Source: Arthrobacter castelli DSM 16402
GTDB lineage: Bacteria; Actinomycetota; Actinomycetes; Actinomycetales; Micrococcaceae
Reading direction: 5' to 3'
Length of the DNA: 64,000 bases
NCBI RefSeq assembly: GCF_000430705.1
Contig: NZ_AUMN01000004.1
Location: 175,982-239,981, forward strand
The notes beneath the pieces are model-generated. The model worked only from the letters and a program-made list of their open reading frames with translations. It did no database searches and had not been told where the DNA came from. The position numbers and the translations under genes were made by a program. Numbering within the stretch: the stretch's first letter is position 1; each line of letters starts with the position of its first letter. Positions 15,451 to 24,941 of this stretch are shown here, piece after piece.

Positions 15451-16404
15451 TCATCTCGTGGCTGAGTCGAGTTCCTCGCGGGTGGGTGCGGTGGCCGGGC
15501 CGTGCCTGGTTATGGCCAGGGCGGCAGAGATATTGGCCCGACGGACCGCTTCGGGCACGCCGTAGCCTTGGGCAAGTTGCCCACACAGAACCCCGCAGTG
15601 CGCGTCGCCTGCCCCGTTCGTGTCCACCGCTTGGACGGGGTGCGCGGCAATGTGTTCGACTGGGCCGCGACTGTCGTGGTCTTGGTCCCCGGACGCGATG
15701 ATGGCTCCTTCGGCTCCGGCACGCAGGACCACAGTGCAGCCCAGCCCGGCAGCAAGCGAATGGGCCTTTTCGGACAGGTCATATTCGAAGTTGATGCCGA
15801 GCTTCTCTGCCACGAGGGAGGCTTCGCGCTCGTTCGTGCTCCATACCTCTGCCATGCCGGCGATGGTCCGCACGACGTCGGTTGGCACTTGCCCGATGAC
15901 CGGCGAGGGGTCCACGACGAGCCTGGTTCCTTCCGGAAGGTCCGGCAGCCACGTCAGGAGGGCGGAACGCGATGAGTCATGCAGCAGTGAATACCCGGTG
16001 ACATAGACGATGTCCCCGGCTTTCGGATGTGTGGCTTTGTAATCGTCAGCGGTGATGTCTCCTTCGGCACCCAGCCGTGATATGAAGGTCCGCTCGGCGG
16101 TATCGTCCACCAGTGCGATGGAGAACCCGGTGTCCTGGTCGATGTGCGGGTTGGAGAGGATCTGGACACCGGCCTCTTGCATGGCCGCTCGTACCTGATC
16201 GCCGAACGGTCCGCTTCCGTGTCCGCCGGCGTACACCACATCGGCACCATCTCTGGCGGCTGCGGCCATGACGTTGAACCCGCCGCCTGTATGCAGTTCG
16301 TGACTGGTGGCGAAGGTGTCGGATCCCGGTTCGGGAACGGCCTCAATCCGCATCACCATATCGATGATTGCCTGGCCGGTATGCAGGAGTCGGCCGGCGC
16401 TCAT
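15451..16404 (-). CDS. PfkB-family sugar/nucleoside kinase (YegV-like)
   Basis: A 317-aa ribokinase-fold kinase. GGGFNVMAAAARDGADV is the substrate-side glycine motif near the N terminus, and DTNGAGDAHCGVLCG near residues 263-277 is the PfkB signature with the catalytic aspartate. It overlaps the upstream permease by four bases (ATGA). With an ADP-ribosylglycohydrolase-like enzyme, a permease and a GntR regulator in the same operon, it parallels E. coli YegV. The likely job is phosphorylating a ribosyl sugar or nucleoside released or imported by its neighbours; the substrate is inferred only by context. Confidence 0.88.
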   Translation of the reverse strand: MSAGRLLHTGQAIIDMVMRIEAVPEPGSDTFATSHELHTGGGFNVMAAAARDGADVVYAGGHGSGPFGDQVRAAMQEAGVQILSNPHIDQDTGFSIALVDDTAERTFISRLGAEGDITADDYKATHPKAGDIVYVTGYSLLHDSSRSALLTWLPDLPEGTRLVVDPSPVIGQVPTDVVRTIAGMAEVWSTNEREASLVAEKLGINFEYDLSEKAHSLAAGLGCTVVLRAGAEGAIIASGDQDHDSRGPVEHIAAHPVQAVDTNGAGDAHCGVLCGQLAQGYGVPEAVRRANISAALAITRHGPATAPTREELDSATR

Positions 16405-17852
16405 CGTGCATCCTCGCGCCGGCGTGCCCCACCAAGAGCTGCATATGCGAGGCCGGCGACCAGCAGGCTGACCATCCAGGCCAAGCCGTTCTGGCCCGCC
16501 CAGGTCTCATGGAACGGGCCGGTGAACCACGCTGCTTCGCCCGGCTGGACTTGCATGAACGTGGCGCCGGAGATGATGCCAGCGATCCAGGATCCGAAGG
16601 CCGGCCACGCGATGCCCCCGCGGTACCAGTATGCCGAGCGCCGGCTCAGGTCGAGCAACGCCACCTCGTCGTAGGTGCTCCGTCCGATCATGTCGACGCA
16701 GAACACTCCGACCCAGGCGACAATCGGCACGGCGAGCAGTGAAATGAAAGTGATGAATGGCCCGTAGAAGCTGTCGGCGATAAGCAGGAAACTCAATGAC
16801 GCCGCCGTGGTCACCACAACGTCAACGAGAACCGCATACGTTCTGCGCAACCGGAATCCCAAGGTGATGGTGACTAGACCGGCCGAGTACACGGAGAGGT
16901 GATTGGAAAGCAGCAGGCCCACGAACGAGACGATGAGGTATACCACAGCCATACCAAGCGGGAGGGTTTCACGTATGGCTTCGAGGGGGTTGGGGGAGGC
17001 AAGAACATCGGCATCAGAGCTGCCGATCAGGGCGCCCATGGAGATCATGAGCATCAGTGGGATGCCTGCACCGGCGGCGGCTGAGGCTATCAAAGAAGAG
17101 CCCTTGACAGCAGGGGTCTGGTAACGTGCCATGTCAGCCCCCGAATTCGCCCAGCCGATGCCGGTGCCAGCTGCAATGGTCCCAATGCCCGTCAGTACGA
17201 TGGCCACGCTACCGGGCGGGGCGCTGAATACCGCGGACCAATTAACTTCGACGACCAGGAATGCGATGACGAAGAGGTTGATCGCGCCAAAGATCCACGT
17301 GGCCCACTTCTGCACGATCAGGATGAAGGCGTGGCCCATTCCCGAGACCGATATGGTGCACCCCACGAAGAGCACGACTCCCACCACTGTCAACACCGGA
17401 ACGGACTTGGCGGTGGGCCCGGTTCCGAAGGCGATGGAACACATGGTGACGAATGCCAGAGCGGCGGTTGCAGTGTTGACTGTTTCCCACCCAAGCCGTG
17501 ATAGAAGGGCCACCACAGTCGGTCCGATGTTGCCCCTGACACCAAAGGTGGCCCGGGACAGGGTCAGGCTGGGTGCCCCTCCCCGGCGTCCGGCAATGGA
17601 AATGACGCCCACGATGGCGAAGGAGCCGAACGCGCCCAGAAAAGCAACAACGATCGCCTGCCAGATGTTCAGTCCGGCGGCCACCAGCGAGACGCCCAAG
17701 GGCAGCCCCACTACGGAGATGTTGGCTGCAAACCACACCCAGAACAGTTCCATGGGGTTGCCGTTGCGTTCGGCTTCGGGAACCGGTTCGATACCGCGTT
17801 GTTCAACTGCACCCAAGGGGGATGCAACTGGCTGTTCAGTTTCGATGCTCAT
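16401..17852 (-). CDS. NCS1-family nucleobase/nucleoside permease
   Basis: 483 residues starting MSIETEQPVAS with GGAGAGAAG just upstream; the frame is open further but without a better start. About 12 membrane helices are visible. Family markers include LPLGVSLVAAGLNIWQA in the first helix, RRGGAPSLTLSRATFG around helix 3, and NSGADMARYQTP, the conserved helix 6-7 segment of cytosine/allantoin permeases. It probably brings a purine-like or pyrimidine-like compound or nucleoside into the cell for the adjacent hydrolase and kinase. It occupies the place held by the YegT transporter in E. coli. Confidence 0.9.
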   Translation of the reverse strand: MSIETEQPVASPLGAVEQRGIEPVPEAERNGNPMELFWVWFAANISVVGLPLGVSLVAAGLNIWQAIVVAFLGAFGSFAIVGVISIAGRRGGAPSLTLSRATFGVRGNIGPTVVALLSRLGWETVNTATAALAFVTMCSIAFGTGPTAKSVPVLTVVGVVLFVGCTISVSGMGHAFILIVQKWATWIFGAINLFVIAFLVVEVNWSAVFSAPPGSVAIVLTGIGTIAAGTGIGWANSGADMARYQTPAVKGSSLIASAAAGAGIPLMLMISMGALIGSSDADVLASPNPLEAIRETLPLGMAVVYLIVSFVGLLLSNHLSVYSAGLVTITLGFRLRRTYAVLVDVVVTTAASLSFLLIADSFYGPFITFISLLAVPIVAWVGVFCVDMIGRSTYDEVALLDLSRRSAYWYRGGIAWPAFGSWIAGIISGATFMQVQPGEAAWFTGPFHETWAGQNGLAWMVSLLVAGLAYAALGGARRREDAR

Positions 17853-17957
17853 GTCTTCTCTCCATTGAGGTTCTCGGTGTGGACCAGCGGCATCTTCTCG
17901 CCATCTGGTCCGGGACATGCCTGTGGTCTTTTTGTGGCGTTCATTGGTCAGGATGCT

Positions 17958-19001
17958 TCAGACTCCGCTGTGTGACCGGAGGACAAGCAGGCCTTCCGCG
18001 AGAGGTTCGAGCCCAAGATTGTTGATCTTCTCGAGGATCTGGAGTTCGGCCGACGGCAGGGCAGATGCCCCGTGGCAGGCGCCGAGGATGGAACCGGCGA
18101 TGGCTGCGATCGTGTCAGTGTCTCCCCCAAGGGAAGCCGCCGTGCAGAGCCCTTGAAAGGGGTCGTGATGGTACCGCTCAACCAGAAGCAGCGCGCTAAC
18201 GACCGATTCCTGCGACTGGACTGAAGTGCCGACCACGTTGTAGAGGAAGTCGGCAAACTCTACTTCATCGAGACGACGTGCGATGGGCACCATGGCTTGG
18301 TAGCGGTCGTGGATGGAGGCCCCGGCAACCCAACTGCCTTCGTCCCTGCACGAATCCGCTGCGGATAGGCCGGCTCGGAGCGCCGCCTTGGTGCTCGCGC
18401 CCTGGATGCCGGCGCTGACGGCTACGGCGATGGCCGCGGCAGCCGAGATGCCCAGTCCCGTATTGTGGGTGACACTGCTTGCCTGGAGGATTCTTTGCAG
18501 CAGCAGCGGCCCCACCGCTGTGGCGATTCCGACCGGGGCGATCCGCATGGCGGCGCCGTTGGTGGTGCCATACCTGCCAGCTTCGCCCGGGTCCGCACCG
18601 GATTGCAGGGCCATGAGGGCCGATTTGGTGGACGGGCCCAGCAGGTCGCGGGATCCACGCCTGATCATTGATTGTTCCCAGTCGATCAGCGCGGACGCGA
18701 AGCCCCGGGGTTCGATGTGACCATCGCCATCGAGCAGTAGGTTGGCCACGAGGATGGCCTGTTCGGTGTCGTCGGTCACTGACCCGCCGGTCATCTCCGG
18801 CGCGATCGGCTGGTCAGGCGCCCCGTCAACAAATCCGGTGATGCGTCCGTACCGGGCCTGCACATCGGAACGAGGCAGGGACTGGGTGGGCATACCAAGC
18901 GCGTCACCCAACGCGAGTCCGGCCAAGGCCCCGTATGCCCGGTCAAGGGTGGATGGCACCGTGGGGTCGGTGTTTGCCGCGGTGACAGTCTGGTCGGTCA
19001 T
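17958..19001 (-). CDS. ADP-ribosylglycohydrolase-family protein (YegU-like)
   Basis: 347 residues with all dinuclear-magnesium motifs of the DraG/ARH fold: ALAGLALGDALGMP at the N terminus, SVTDDTEQAILVA near residue 75, and GGDTDTIAAIAGSILGA near the C terminus. Family members remove ADP-ribose from proteins or small molecules, and several operon-encoded bacterial ones are thought to hydrolyse N-glycosidic bonds in nucleoside-like compounds. The overlap of four bases with the GntR gene and the following permease and kinase favour a metabolic rather than a protein-modifying role. Confidence 0.9.
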   Translation of the reverse strand: MTDQTVTAANTDPTVPSTLDRAYGALAGLALGDALGMPTQSLPRSDVQARYGRITGFVDGAPDQPIAPEMTGGSVTDDTEQAILVANLLLDGDGHIEPRGFASALIDWEQSMIRRGSRDLLGPSTKSALMALQSGADPGEAGRYGTTNGAAMRIAPVGIATAVGPLLLQRILQASSVTHNTGLGISAAAAIAVAVSAGIQGASTKAALRAGLSAADSCRDEGSWVAGASIHDRYQAMVPIARRLDEVEFADFLYNVVGTSVQSQESVVSALLLVERYHHDPFQGLCTAASLGGDTDTIAAIAGSILGACHGASALPSAELQILEKINNLGLEPLAEGLLVLRSHSGV

Positions 19002-19732
19002 TCGTTTTCTCCGAATTTCAGGTGCAGGGTGAAACGTGAGGGGTCCAGCAGGGAAACGACGTGTTCGACGAACCGGCCTTCCTCGTTGAAGGAGGTCCTC
19101 ACGCTGCGCAGGAAAGCGGCGCCCGGAGTGCGCCCGAGGATTCCGGCCTCGCGCTCATCGAGCATGCGCACATCGACCCTTTGTTCGCCGGTGGCCGCTA
19201 TGAGACCCTCAGCTTTCAGCGTTTGCCAAAGAGAACCGTCTATCAGCCCGGTCCGTGGCAGGTCAGCCAGATTGCCGGTGGAGGGAATCGTGGAGCATTC
19301 AAACGAAAGGACCCGATCCTGCCCGTCGGATCCCGTGCCGGTGCGGATACGCCGGACCGCCATCGCTTCTGTGAGATCGACGTCCTCCGGCAGCAGGGGA
19401 ACGTCTTGCCGCTTGACCGGGGCGATATCCAGAAGGCGGGTTCCAAGCTCCGCACCTGCCCCGGCGAGAGCCTGGGCCCAGCCGCCGCGCTGATCGAGCT
19501 GGTGCCCATCGAATGTAACGAATGACCCTATTCCGGAGCTGGTCGATATGAGACGGCGACGTTGCAGCTCACCCAAGGCCTGGCGGATCGTACCCCGGGA
19601 CACCGAGTACTCCTCGGCGAGCCGGTACTCGCCGTCGAGTTGCTGGCCATGACTGAATTCGCCGCAGCGGATCCGATCGGCCAAGGCCTCAACGACCAGC
19701 GCCCTCTTACCGTAAGTCGCCTGCTTGATCAT
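18998..19732 (-). CDS. GntR/HutC-family transcriptional regulator (YegW-like)
   Basis: 244 residues. The N-terminal winged helix contains FSHGQQLDGEYRLAEEYSVS, RGTIRQALGELQRRRLI and the wing STSSGIGSFV. The C-terminal UTRA domain, of the chorismate-lyase fold, has the FLRSVRTSFNEEGRFVEHVV pattern. UTRA domains bind sugars, amino sugars or nucleoside derivatives. It heads the operon with the hydrolase, permease and kinase and overlaps the hydrolase gene by four bases. Its own start abuts a consensus GntR site, so it probably represses the whole unit. Confidence 0.9.
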   Translation of the reverse strand: MIKQATYGKRALVVEALADRIRCGEFSHGQQLDGEYRLAEEYSVSRGTIRQALGELQRRRLISTSSGIGSFVTFDGHQLDQRGGWAQALAGAGAELGTRLLDIAPVKRQDVPLLPEDVDLTEAMAVRRIRTGTGSDGQDRVLSFECSTIPSTGNLADLPRTGLIDGSLWQTLKAEGLIAATGEQRVDVRMLDEREAGILGRTPGAAFLRSVRTSFNEEGRFVEHVVSLLDPSRFTLHLKFGENE

Positions 19733-19746
19733 GTCTATACATGTAC
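19733..19746. promoter_or_regulatory. GntR/HutC-type operator overlapping the regulator start
   Basis: GTCTATAC at 19733-19740 matches the half-palindromic HutC-class core GTMTAKAC exactly and touches the start codon of the GntR gene; ATGTAC follows. Binding here would block expression of the whole regulator-hydrolase-permease-kinase operon. Confidence 0.55.
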
Positions 19747-19885
19747 ACTCCTGTCCATTGGTAAGTCAAGGCAGGCCTCCTTTGCAACGCGCTGCGAACG
19801 GCGGCACGCTTCAGCGGTCACGAGCACCGTCGAACCCTTTGACTGCGACGTTGCTTTTGTTCACGTGGCCGGCTCCCGATAGCCC

Positions 19886-19980
19886 GCGGAACTGTGATTT
19901 CTGCAGTGTGATACAGTTTTAGTGCTGACAGTGCATGCGAAGAGGGTCAGCTGAATGACCCATCGCAAGCTGCAAAACAT
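19886..19980 (+). repeat. Dispersed repeat, copy 2 of 4 (short)
   Basis: Carries CGGAACTGTGATTTCTGCAG, TTTTAGTGC and GTGCATGCGAAGAG, then TGAATGACCCATCGCAAGCTG, and diverges from the other copies near 19980. The peptide reading is RNCDFCSVIQF then stop. The remaining intergenic sequence, 19747-19885 and 19981-20155, shows no gene. Confidence 0.75.
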
Positions 19981-20155
19981 ATCCCATGGTCGTAGAGCTT
20001 CCTCACGCGCGTGACATCCAGTTGGCTGGAAGTGTCACAGCTAAGGTGCTGATATATAGGGAAGCGTTCCATCAATGACGACGTTCTCCATGGTGGCGAG
20101 AGCCGCTGCACGGACAAGGTCAGCCGTGCGAGTACCCGGTACAGTCCGGCCGCAT

Positions 20156-20995
20156 CTACAGGGTCATGAAATCGCTGCCGACGATTACTTTGCCATTGAA
20201 CCCTTTTGATGCTTCTTTTTTCCAGGTCTCGTCGGTTATGCCGGCGTCGGTGGGGACAAAATGGGACAGGACGAGGGTTTTGATGTTGGCGGCGTGGGCG
20301 ATCTTTCCGACCCGGTCGACTGTGGTGTGGCTGTCGAGCAGGTGTTTTTTCAATGCAGTTCCGTTGGTCCGTTGGAGGATCCAGTCGAGTGCGGGCTCGT
20401 AGAGGACTTCGTGGACGAGGATGTCCGCGCCTTGTGCCAGCTCAATGAGGGCGCTGCTTTCGGCGGTGTCACCGCTTATCACAATGGATCGGTCAGCGGT
20501 GTCGAATCGGTAGGCGAGGGCCACCTCAAAGGGCGGGTGGTTGACCAGTGCGGCGGTGACGGTGACGGTATCCGATTGGTGGACTATTCCCGGTTCGGTG
20601 ATCTCTCGGGGGCTGATGAGTGGTTCAAGGGGTGGTCGGCCTTCGTCGGCAATGCGTGTTTCTATGTCGACGCGATTCATCGAAAGGAATTCGCGGGTCA
20701 TTGATGTCAATGGCGGTGGGCCGTAGGTGGACACTTCATGGTCTAGATTTGCGCCCCAGGCCAGCATCAGGAGGTTGCCGTAGTCGGCGTTATGGTCGGA
20801 ATGGTGGTGGGTGATGAAAACACCGGCGAGATGGTCAAAATCAAGGCCCGCACGCGTGTACTGTCTAGCCACGCCGTTGCCGCAGTCGATGACAAAGACT
20901 TGTCCGTCGATGTTGATGGCTTGCGCAGGGGCACTGCGCGACATTTTCGGAGTGGGGCCACCTGCGGTCCCCAGTAACGTCAGAGTGGTGGTCAC
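20156..20995 (-). CDS. MBL-fold metallo-hydrolase
   Basis: 279 residues with the metallo-beta-lactamase zinc motif [15 protein letters not shown] near residue 60, a later conserved aspartate in [12 protein letters not shown], and the terminal histidine in [10 protein letters not shown]. The order and spacing are those of RNase Z-like or arylsulfatase-like small-molecule hydrolases; no extended exosite for tRNA is evident. Its start overlaps the ABC ATPase stop by four bases. The natural inference is that it opens or cleaves the compound imported by that transporter, such as a lactam, lactone or ester. The substrate is unknown. Confidence 0.88.
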   Translation of the reverse strand: MTTTLTLLGTAGGPTPKMSRSAPAQAINIDGQVFVIDCGNGVARQYTRAGLDFDHLAGVFITHHHSDHNADYGNLLMLAWGANLDHEVSTYGPPPLTSMTREFLSMNRVDIETRIADEGRPPLEPLISPREITEPGIVHQSDTVTVTAALVNHPPFEVALAYRFDTADRSIVISGDTAESSALIELAQGADILVHEVLYEPALDWILQRTNGTALKKHLLDSHTTVDRVGKIAHAANIKTLVLSHFVPTDAGITDETWKKEASKGFNGKVIVGSDFMTL

Positions 20996-21801
20996 GATGC
21001 CCTTTCGTGCTGTTTTTCACTGTCGGCCCGTGATTCCTCGGTGAGGACGCGACGGAGGAAATTCCGGGTTCTTTCTTCTTGAGGGTTGCTGGTGATTTGG
21101 TTTGGCGTTCCCTGCTCGAGGATGACTCCGTTGTCCATGAACGCGATGGAGTCGGCGACGTCGCGGGCGAAACTCAGCTCGTGCGTGACAATGACCATGG
21201 TCATTCCGCCGGCGGCGAGGTCTTTGATGACTTCGAGTACTTCGCCGACTAGTTCAGGGTCGAGGGCTGATGTGGGCTCGTCGAAGAGCATGAGCTTCGG
21301 GTCCATGGCCAATGCACGGGCAATTGCTACCCGTTGGGCCTGGCCTCCGGAGAGTTGTGCCGGGTACGCGTCGGCAAATTGCCGCAAACCGACCTTATCG
21401 AGCAGCCGCATTGACTGATCCGCCGCGATGGTTTTGGAAACACCCTTGGTGACGATGGGAGCCATGGTGATGTTCTCGGCCGCGGTCATGTGGGGAAAGA
21501 GGTTGAAGTGCTGAAACACCATGCCGATGTCCCGGCGCTGGTGTGCCGCGGCGCGGCTACGGAGCCGGTGCAGTTTATTGCCTTTGACCTGGTATCCGAT
21601 TAGCTGGCCCGCGACCCAGATGTGTCCGTGCGTGACTTCTTCGAGATGGTTAATGCAGCGAAGGAAGGTGCTCTTGCCCGACCCGGACGCACCGATGAGG
21701 CATTGCACTTCGCCGGTATTGACAGCTAAGTTGATCCCCTTGAGAACTTGTGAGTGGCCGAACTGTTTATGGACATTTTCGGCTCGGACCATTTCTGCCA
21801 T
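20992..21801 (-). CDS. Polar amino acid-type ABC importer ATPase
   Basis: 269 residues with Walker [10 protein letters not shown] near 37-45, signature [15 protein letters not shown], Walker [18 protein letters not shown], and the H-loop in [15 protein letters not shown]. These are the hallmarks of the GlnQ/HisP subfamily of amino acid importers. It follows the permease with a one-base overlap (TGATG) and precedes the MBL hydrolase with a four-base overlap. An insertion rich in basic residues around [15 protein letters not shown] is longer than usual for GlnQ but common in HisP-like members. Confidence 0.93.
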   Translation of the reverse strand: MAEMVRAENVHKQFGHSQVLKGINLAVNTGEVQCLIGASGSGKSTFLRCINHLEEVTHGHIWVAGQLIGYQVKGNKLHRLRSRAAAHQRRDIGMVFQHFNLFPHMTAAENITMAPIVTKGVSKTIAADQSMRLLDKVGLRQFADAYPAQLSGGQAQRVAIARALAMDPKLMLFDEPTSALDPELVGEVLEVIKDLAAGGMTMVIVTHELSFARDVADSIAFMDNGVILEQGTPNQITSNPQEERTRNFLRRVLTEESRADSEKQHERAS

Positions 21802-22748
21802 CAGCTTGCCCTTCCTCTTGCGGTTTTGTTCCCACGGTCCTTTTGCCGCCGGATGCTACGTCCCAGGCGGCGCTCCAGCAGGGCCTGGCCGGCGCTGGCA
21901 ATAGAGGTGACAAGCAAGTACCAGACCGTGGCGACGATGAGCAACTCAATCGTCTGGAGATTGACCGCCGAGATGTTCTGGGCGACGGTGAGGAGGTCAC
22001 CGCCAGCGATGACGGCCACCAGTGAGGTCATCTTGAGCATTTGGATGAACTGGTTGCCGGTCGGCGGCACGATGATCCGCAGTGCTTGTGGCACGACTAC
22101 CCGGGACATCATTTGACCGCGGGTGAGGCCCAGCGCCTGTGCAGCCTCGGTTTGGCCGTAGCCAACGGACATGATTCCGGAGCGAATGATCTCGGCCATG
22201 TAGGCAGCCTCGTGTAGGGCCAGTCCAAGTACGGCGGCGACAAACGTGGTAATGACTTCGTTGGTCGGCCAGGAGGCGAAGGTGACTCCGGTGAAGGGGA
22301 TGCCTAGTGTTATCTGGTCGTAGAAGAGGGCGAAATTGCCCCAAAGCAGGATCTGCACAAGCAGCGGTGTGCCACGGAAGAGCCAGATATAACCGCGGCT
22401 GACTGCACCAGCCACCGGGTTGCTGCTGAGCCGCATCAGAGAGATGACCAGCCCCAAAACGATCGCAATCGCTTGCGAGAGGACCGCCAGCTCCAAGGTG
22501 GTCCAGAGCCCGTTAAGGATCCGGGGGCTCAGGATGAACTCGCCAACCACCGGCCACGCAATATTGGGGTTGACATACAGTGACTGTGCGATGAACGCGG
22601 CCACCGCGGCCACGATCAGGCCGGAGATCCACCAACTGAGGTTGCGTTGCTTGACGATAGCCTGCGGAATATCCGTGCCGGTTTTCGTACCTGTGCTGGT
22701 AGTCATAGCGATACCGCGTTCGTCAGTGGTGTTATTTGCCAACGGCAT
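21801..22748 (-). CDS. Polar amino acid-type ABC importer permease
   Basis: 315 residues with five or six helices and the inner-membrane ABC coupling motif region [23 protein letters not shown] near the C terminus, diagnostic of the HisM/GlnP family. The ATG at 22748 has GAGAAGG upstream and overlaps the end of the binding-protein gene; an internal ATG at 22706 is an alternative start. It probably forms a homodimer because only one permease gene is present in the operon. Confidence 0.92.
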   Translation of the reverse strand: MPLANNTTDERGIAMTTSTGTKTGTDIPQAIVKQRNLSWWISGLIVAAVAAFIAQSLYVNPNIAWPVVGEFILSPRILNGLWTTLELAVLSQAIAIVLGLVISLMRLSSNPVAGAVSRGYIWLFRGTPLLVQILLWGNFALFYDQITLGIPFTGVTFASWPTNEVITTFVAAVLGLALHEAAYMAEIIRSGIMSVGYGQTEAAQALGLTRGQMMSRVVVPQALRIIVPPTGNQFIQMLKMTSLVAVIAGGDLLTVAQNISAVNLQTIELLIVATVWYLLVTSIASAGQALLERRLGRSIRRQKDRGNKTARGRAS

Positions 22749-23634
22749 TGGTCATCGCCTTCTCGACGCCTAATTCGTTCAGCCCGTACCCCTCAAGGAC
22801 CTTGTCGTAGGAACCATCCTTGATCACGGCGCTGAGCGCCGCGGTAAAGGCTTTGCGCAGCTGTGTATCGGACTTGTTGAAGCCAATACCGTAGTAGGAC
22901 TTGCCCTGGTTCTTGAGCGTGACCGCGTCGAACGTTGAGCCGCTGCCCTCATTTGAGGCCAAGTAGAGCAGTGCTGGGGCGTTGCCGATGAAGGCCTCCA
23001 CACGTCCTGTTTTCACCTGCAGCCTCGCGTCTGAGGCTGCCCCGTAGAGCTTGAGGTTGATGGGTTTCTTCCCGGCCTCGGTGCACTTTTCGGACTGCGC
23101 ATTCACGGCGTCGATCTGTGCGGCCCCGCGAATAGTAGCCATCGACATGCCGCAGAGGTCCGCCAGGGTCTGCAGGTTGTTCGGGTTACCTGCTGGAACC
23201 AGCATGGTGTATCCGGCACCGAGATAATCAATGAAGTCCAGCACCTTCTGCCGTTCCACTGTGTCGTTCATCGAATCCCAGATGATATCGATCTTGCCGG
23301 ACTGCAGCGCGGGCCGCAGTCCCGAGAAGCTCAGCTTACGGAACTTGATCTCGATACCGAGCTGCTCTTCGAATAACTCGGCCAGATCTGGGTTGACGCC
23401 GGTCGGCTCACCCGCTGAATCGTAGAATCCCACCGGCGGAACATCCATGAGACCACCGGCGACGATTGTTCCTTCATCGCGTACGTCAGTCGGAAGCATA
23501 TCCGCCAGGGGAGCGGCGCCGGCAGTCTCCTCATCAGTGGAACCGGTGTTGGAGCCGCCGCACCCGGTCAGCAGGAGTGATGCTGCTAAACCGGCCGTCA
23601 GAACGGTATGGCGAAAATACTGTCGTGTAGCCAT
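22732..23634 (-). CDS. Substrate-binding lipoprotein of amino acid-type ABC importer
   Basis: About 300 residues from MATRQYF, with a lipoprotein signal ending in LLLTGCGGS. The mature part is a type 2 periplasmic binding protein fold: GTIVAGGLMDVPPVGFYDS, PDLAELFEEQLGIEIKF, a DFIDYL hinge region, and ALSAVIKDGSYDKVLEGYGL at the end, as in solute-binding proteins family 3. It begins the operon of binding protein, permease, ATPase and MBL hydrolase. The ligand cannot be read from sequence; the linked hydrolase suggests a modified or cyclic amino acid derivative. Confidence 0.9.
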   Translation of the reverse strand: MATRQYFRHTVLTAGLAASLLLTGCGGSNTGSTDEETAGAAPLADMLPTDVRDEGTIVAGGLMDVPPVGFYDSAGEPTGVNPDLAELFEEQLGIEIKFRKLSFSGLRPALQSGKIDIIWDSMNDTVERQKVLDFIDYLGAGYTMLVPAGNPNNLQTLADLCGMSMATIRGAAQIDAVNAQSEKCTEAGKKPINLKLYGAASDARLQVKTGRVEAFIGNAPALLYLASNEGSGSTFDAVTLKNQGKSYYGIGFNKSDTQLRKAFTAALSAVIKDGSYDKVLEGYGLNELGVEKAMTNAVGK

Positions 23635-23680
23635 GAGGTAACTCCCTAATTGAGCGCTCAGCGCACGGATAAGTGGTATT

Positions 23681-23706
23681 GCGCACATTCAGTAAATCGA
23701 ATGCGC
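23681..23706. promoter_or_regulatory. Imperfect inverted repeat between divergent IclR and ABC operon
   Basis: GCGCACATTC at 23681-23690 and GAATGCGC at 23699-23706 face each other across eight bases in the 106-bp divergent space. IclR proteins bind short palindromes at such promoters, so this is the most likely operator of the regulator encoded at 23741. Confidence 0.45.
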
Positions 23707-23740
23707 TATCATAAGTCAACGGTTGGTGCGGAAAGTGTAG

Positions 23741-24571
23741 ATGGAGAGGCGATTGACGGCAGGGCAAGAGGCGCGCGGTCGGGGGACACATGTCCAGGCA
23801 TTCGCACGCGGTATCCATATCCTCAAGGCATTCAGCCGAACCACTCCGACACTGACGTTGCCGCAGATCGCCGAAGCAACACAGCTGGACCGCGCAGTGG
23901 TCCGTCGTTACCTAATGACCCTGCAGGACCTGGGATACGTTGGTGCGTCCGGCAAGGGGTATAGCCTGCGGCCGCGGATTCTTGAAATTGGCTATGGATA
24001 CCTGGCTTCCGCGGGGCTGCCGGAGATCGTCCAACCCCACCTCAATCGACTCTCCGCCACCGTCAACGAATCCTGTGCCGTGACGGTCCAGGATGACTCC
24101 GACGTTGTTTACATCGCTGTGGCCAATACGGACAGATCATTTTCCATCCAGCTCACCGTTGGAAACCGACTACCTGCGTACTGTACTGCGATGGGCCGCA
24201 TCCTCCTCGCAGGCCAGCCGAAAGATGAGGTGCAAACTCAACTGCGCTGTGTGCCGCTGGTGCGGCACACAGCGCACACGATCCAAGATCCCGATAGAAT
24301 TACCGCCCTCATAGACCGGGCCCGCTCACAGGGATGGGCGATCGGCGACGAAGAGTTGGAGGCAGGCGTGCACTCGGTCGCGGTGCCCATCAGAGACTCG
24401 ACCCAGCAGCCGATCGCGGCAATGAGCGTCAGCACGCCCTCAGTACGCGTCTCTAACCAGACCCTGAAAGAAACCATCCTCGAGAAGCTGCGGGCCGCCC
24501 GCGACAGCGTGGAAAAAGACATCGTCGATGTCCCGGTCGCGCTCAGCCGCAACGATGCACCAGTTGGGTAA
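23741..24571 (+). CDS. IclR-family transcriptional regulator
   Basis: 276 residues. The winged helix contains HILKAFSRTTPTLTLPQIAE and LDRAVVRRYLMTLQDLGYV. The effector-binding domain follows with the VGNRLPAYCTAMGRILLA motif and GWAIGDEELEAGVHSVAVPI, as in the PcaR/PobR branch. It is divergent from the ABC importer and MBL hydrolase genes and probably activates or represses them in response to the imported compound. Confidence 0.9.
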   Translation: MERRLTAGQEARGRGTHVQAFARGIHILKAFSRTTPTLTLPQIAEATQLDRAVVRRYLMTLQDLGYVGASGKGYSLRPRILEIGYGYLASAGLPEIVQPHLNRLSATVNESCAVTVQDDSDVVYIAVANTDRSFSIQLTVGNRLPAYCTAMGRILLAGQPKDEVQTQLRCVPLVRHTAHTIQDPDRITALIDRARSQGWAIGDEELEAGVHSVAVPIRDSTQQPIAAMSVSTPSVRVSNQTLKETILEKLRAARDSVEKDIVDVPVALSRNDAPVG

Positions 24572-24747
24572 AGGATGGATGAGCCGGACAACCTTCGGCC
24601 GCGGCAAGACCTCCAAACTGCACTCCTGGAACCAAGCCCTTCACCATCCTGCACAAGGCCAGGCCAGTACCGGAACCTATCCGCGCCCGCCTCGTGGCAG
24701 CCGAGATTGCAGATCCTGGCCCCACCATCGTGCACAACCGCCGACCT
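24572..24747 (+). other. Intergenic space with coding-like remnant
   Basis: One + strand frame reads KPFTILHKARPVPEPIRARL and AAEIADPGPTIVHNRRP, which looks like the tail of a protein, but it has no start, ribosome site or recognised family. It ends where the dispersed repeat begins. This may be cargo truncated when the repeat region formed. Confidence 0.25.
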
Positions 24748-24941
24748 CGAACATCCGATTGAAGCCGGTGGGAGCCCGAAACTGTGATTTCTGCAGTGTG
24801 ATATCTTGTTAGTGCGCGTATTGCATGCGAAGAGAATCGACCTAACGACCCATCCTAGGCTGGAAAGCTTCTCCTCAATTTCTGTGGCGCTTCGATGCCA
24901 GTGTCGCACGATGTCAGAGGTTGAGTCCGCACCAGAACCGA
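24748..24941 (+). repeat. Dispersed repeat, copy 3 of 4
   Basis: Begins upstream of the core with GAACATCCGATTGAAGCCGG, shared only with copy 4, then has the AACTGTGATTTCTGCAGTGT core, TTGCATGCGAAGAGAATC, GCTGGAAAGCTTCTCCTC and GAGTCCGCACCAGAACCG. The conserved peptide reading is RNCDFCSVISC then stop. After 24941 similarity is lost, and no gene is seen up to 25184. Confidence 0.78.

Noticed and set aside
17131..17868. A 245-codon + strand frame.
   Set aside because: It is antisense to the NCS1 permease and rich in T, P and M as expected from complementing membrane codons; no domain or ribosome site.
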